A DNA stretch of 7,274 nucleotides, from assembly GCA_011049745.1 (NCBI GenBank), contig DRHE01000062.1, forward strand, positions 1 through 7,274, written 5' to 3'. Both the position numbers and the translations under genes were made by a program. Numbering within the stretch: position 1 is the stretch's first letter; each line of letters begins with the position of its first letter. Under the pieces are notes generated by a model. That model ran no database searches, had not been told where the DNA came from, and saw nothing but the letters and a program-made list of their open reading frames with translations. The DNA comes from Spirochaetales bacterium. Its GTDB lineage: Bacteria > Spirochaetota > Spirochaetia > SZUA-6 > DRHE01. Positions 6,113 to 7,274 of the stretch are shown in pieces.

Positions 6113-6602
6113 CTTTTCACTGATAGACATAATAATTATACTGGTAATTATTGCAGCAGCCGTTCGCGGTACAATAAAAGGCTTTGTTGCCGAGGCAGCC
6201 TCCATGGCAGCGTTAATTCTCGGTATAGGGGGAGCTATTCTTTTTTCCAGGAAATTATCTATAGTGCTGGAAAAATACCTGGGCCGCACAGCCTGGAACC
6301 AGATAATCACTTTTCTGCTTATCTTTTTATTAATTTACATTGCAATAAAACTGCTTGAAGGCATACTGCACGCAATATTCGAGAAATTGAATCTGAATAA
6401 ACTCGATCGCGCGCTCGGATTTTTCTTAGGTGTTGCCGAAGGTCTGCTTGTAGGCGGACTGATTCTCTTTGTGTTAAATTGGCAGCCTATTTTCGAGACC
6501 CATGAATTCTTGAAAAACAGCCTCTTTTATCGCCTGCTTTTGCCTTTGTTGCCCATGCCGGATATTTTTTTTACCCCCGGAGTCCTGCTTAATAATGTTT
6601 GA
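6102..6602 (+). CDS. cvpA: CvpA family membrane protein
   Basis: The 166-residue protein has the CvpA (colicin V production protein) layout of four membrane segments, at about 7-21, 31-48, 69-88 and 104-125. The family's conserved features are present: SLIDIIIILV at the start, VRGTIKGFVAEAAS after the first helix, and NKLDRALGFFLGVAEGLLVG at 99-118 leading into the last helix. CvpA proteins sit in the inner membrane. In enteric bacteria loss affects colicin V export and envelope stress resistance, but the molecular role is unsettled. The gene overlaps the murG end by 11 bases, and its own last 8 bases overlap holB, so all three are probably translated from one transcript. The hydrophilic C-terminal tail (about 126-166) is short. 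I chose ATG at 6102; TTG at 6096 would add two residues. Confidence 0.88.
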   Translation: MVINFSLIDIIIILVIIAAAVRGTIKGFVAEAASMAALILGIGGAILFSRKLSIVLEKYLGRTAWNQIITFLLIFLLIYIAIKLLEGILHAIFEKLNLNKLDRALGFFLGVAEGLLVGGLILFVLNWQPIFETHEFLKNSLFYRLLLPLLPMPDIFFTPGVLLNNV

Positions 6603-7274
6603 AAACATCATCGGTCAGGGAATTACAATTGAGATACTTAAAAAAGAGCTGCTGGCCAAAAACCTTCCCCGCGCCCTTCTCTTTTCCGGCCCTCAATACA
6701 CCGGTAAACTTTCTACTGCACTGGAAACGGCGAGAGTTCTGACCTGCCATGAGGAGAAAGGAGAATGGAACTGTTCCTGTAAAGCCTGCCGGGACCAGAG
6801 AGTGCTCAGCCATGCTGACACACTACTGCTGGGTCCGCATGATTTTAATGTTGAAATTGCAGCCGCAGCTGACGTTTTACGAAGAACAAGAAAGCTTTCA
6901 GCGCAGTACATTTTTATCCGGGCTGTAAGAAAGCTGACCAGAAGATTCGATCAAATACTCTGGGAGGGCGAGGATAGTAAAATCCGCAAAGTTCAGCCCC
7001 TGATCGCCGAACTTGAAGAGAGGCTTGATGCATTTTCTCCGGATTCTGATCTGCCGGAAAAAGAGGAGCTGGAAAAGGGTCTCGAACGTATTATGGAGGT
7101 CTCTTTAGAACTGATACCGGTTTTAAGTGCCGATAATATTCCTATCAATCAAATTCGCCGTGCCAGTTACTGGTCACACCTCTCAACAACGGGTTCAAAC
7201 AAGGTTTTAATTCTGGAGAATGCCGATCGTATGCATGAATCATCGCGCAACTCTCTTCTGAAGATATTGGAAGA
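6595..7274 (+). CDS. holB: DNA polymerase III delta-prime subunit, N-terminal part (cut by window edge)
   Basis: The frame from ATG at 6595 stays open to the window end (226 full codons). It reads as a clamp-loader AAA+ protein, best matched by the delta-prime subunit, which helps load the sliding clamp onto DNA. It starts with FENIIGQ. A P-loop follows at 32-38 (GPQYTGK), but with Leu rather than Thr/Ser after the Lys, as expected for the non-hydrolysing delta-prime and unlike DnaX. A zinc module has Cys51, Cys60, Cys62 and Cys65, spaced x8-x1-x2 rather than the usual x8-x2-x2. The Walker B region KVLILENAD (203-211) is followed by SRNSLLKILEE, matching the family's NALLKTLEE. Between the zinc module and the IPINQIRRAS strand (182-191) lies an unusual charged insertion of about 100 residues. 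The start overlaps the cvpA end by 8 bases (ATGTTTGA). The sensor, SRC and collar regions lie beyond the window. Confidence 0.87.
   Translation, partial: MFENIIGQGITIEILKKELLAKNLPRALLFSGPQYTGKLSTALETARVLTCHEEKGEWNCSCKACRDQRVLSHADTLLLGPHDFNVEIAAAADVLRRTRKLSAQYIFIRAVRKLTRRFDQILWEGEDSKIRKVQPLIAELEERLDAFSPDSDLPEKEELEKGLERIMEVSLELIPVLSADNIPINQIRRASYWSHLSTTGSNKVLILENADRMHESSRNSLLKILE

Noticed and set aside
6595..7274. Reading the last gene as dnaX (tau/gamma)
   Set aside because: The P-loop lacks the Thr/Ser after Lys, the N-terminal YRKYRP stretch of DnaX is absent, and the Walker B region is ENAD rather than DExH-like, all of which fit delta-prime better.

Overview
The window looks like chromosomal DNA from a free-living spirochaete (phylum Spirochaetota). 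This is inference from gene content: small lipoproteins with relaxed lipoboxes, an SH3b lipoprotein next to a long DUF445 membrane protein, a secreted protein that I recall as a spirochaete-restricted family, and a murG-cvpA-holB cluster outside any visible division/cell-wall cluster. Most of the window has moderate GC. The exception is the nucleotidyltransferase gene at 298-603, at roughly one third GC by hand count.

Layout. Positions 1-2189 are transcribed leftward (minus strand). In order of transcription they hold an outer-membrane-barrel-like secreted protein (2189-1599), a caspase-fold (C14) lipoprotein overlapping it by 14 bp (1612-707), a small MNT-type nucleotidyltransferase (603-298), and the start of a CrtC/lipocalin-like lipoprotein (301 to beyond the left edge). 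The last uses a GTG start inside the nucleotidyltransferase stop and continues past base 1. Positions 2236-4211 run rightward: an SH3b lipoprotein followed closely by a DUF445 membrane protein. A very good sigma70-like promoter for this pair lies inside the 5' end of the divergent barrel gene. Positions 4171-4980 are minus strand again: a secreted protein of unknown function whose 3' end overlaps the DUF445 gene by 41 bp. From about 5030 to the right edge lies a tight plus-strand operon, murG-cvpA-holB, with overlapping gene ends. The holB gene is cut by the right edge.

How the genes relate. Nearly everything left of 5000 is envelope or secreted: three lipoproteins, a barrel-like protein, a double-anchored membrane protein and an exported protein. 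The right part is housekeeping: the lipid II glycosyltransferase MurG, the membrane protein CvpA and the clamp-loader subunit delta prime. The most interesting parts are the coupled barrel/caspase lipoprotein pair, where the caspase domain carries a canonical EF-hand loop after the catalytic Cys, and the delta-prime protein, which has an insertion of roughly 100 residues between its zinc module and its Walker B region. No stretch longer than 300 bases lacks a gene. I saw no tRNA, rRNA, CRISPR array or insertion sequence.
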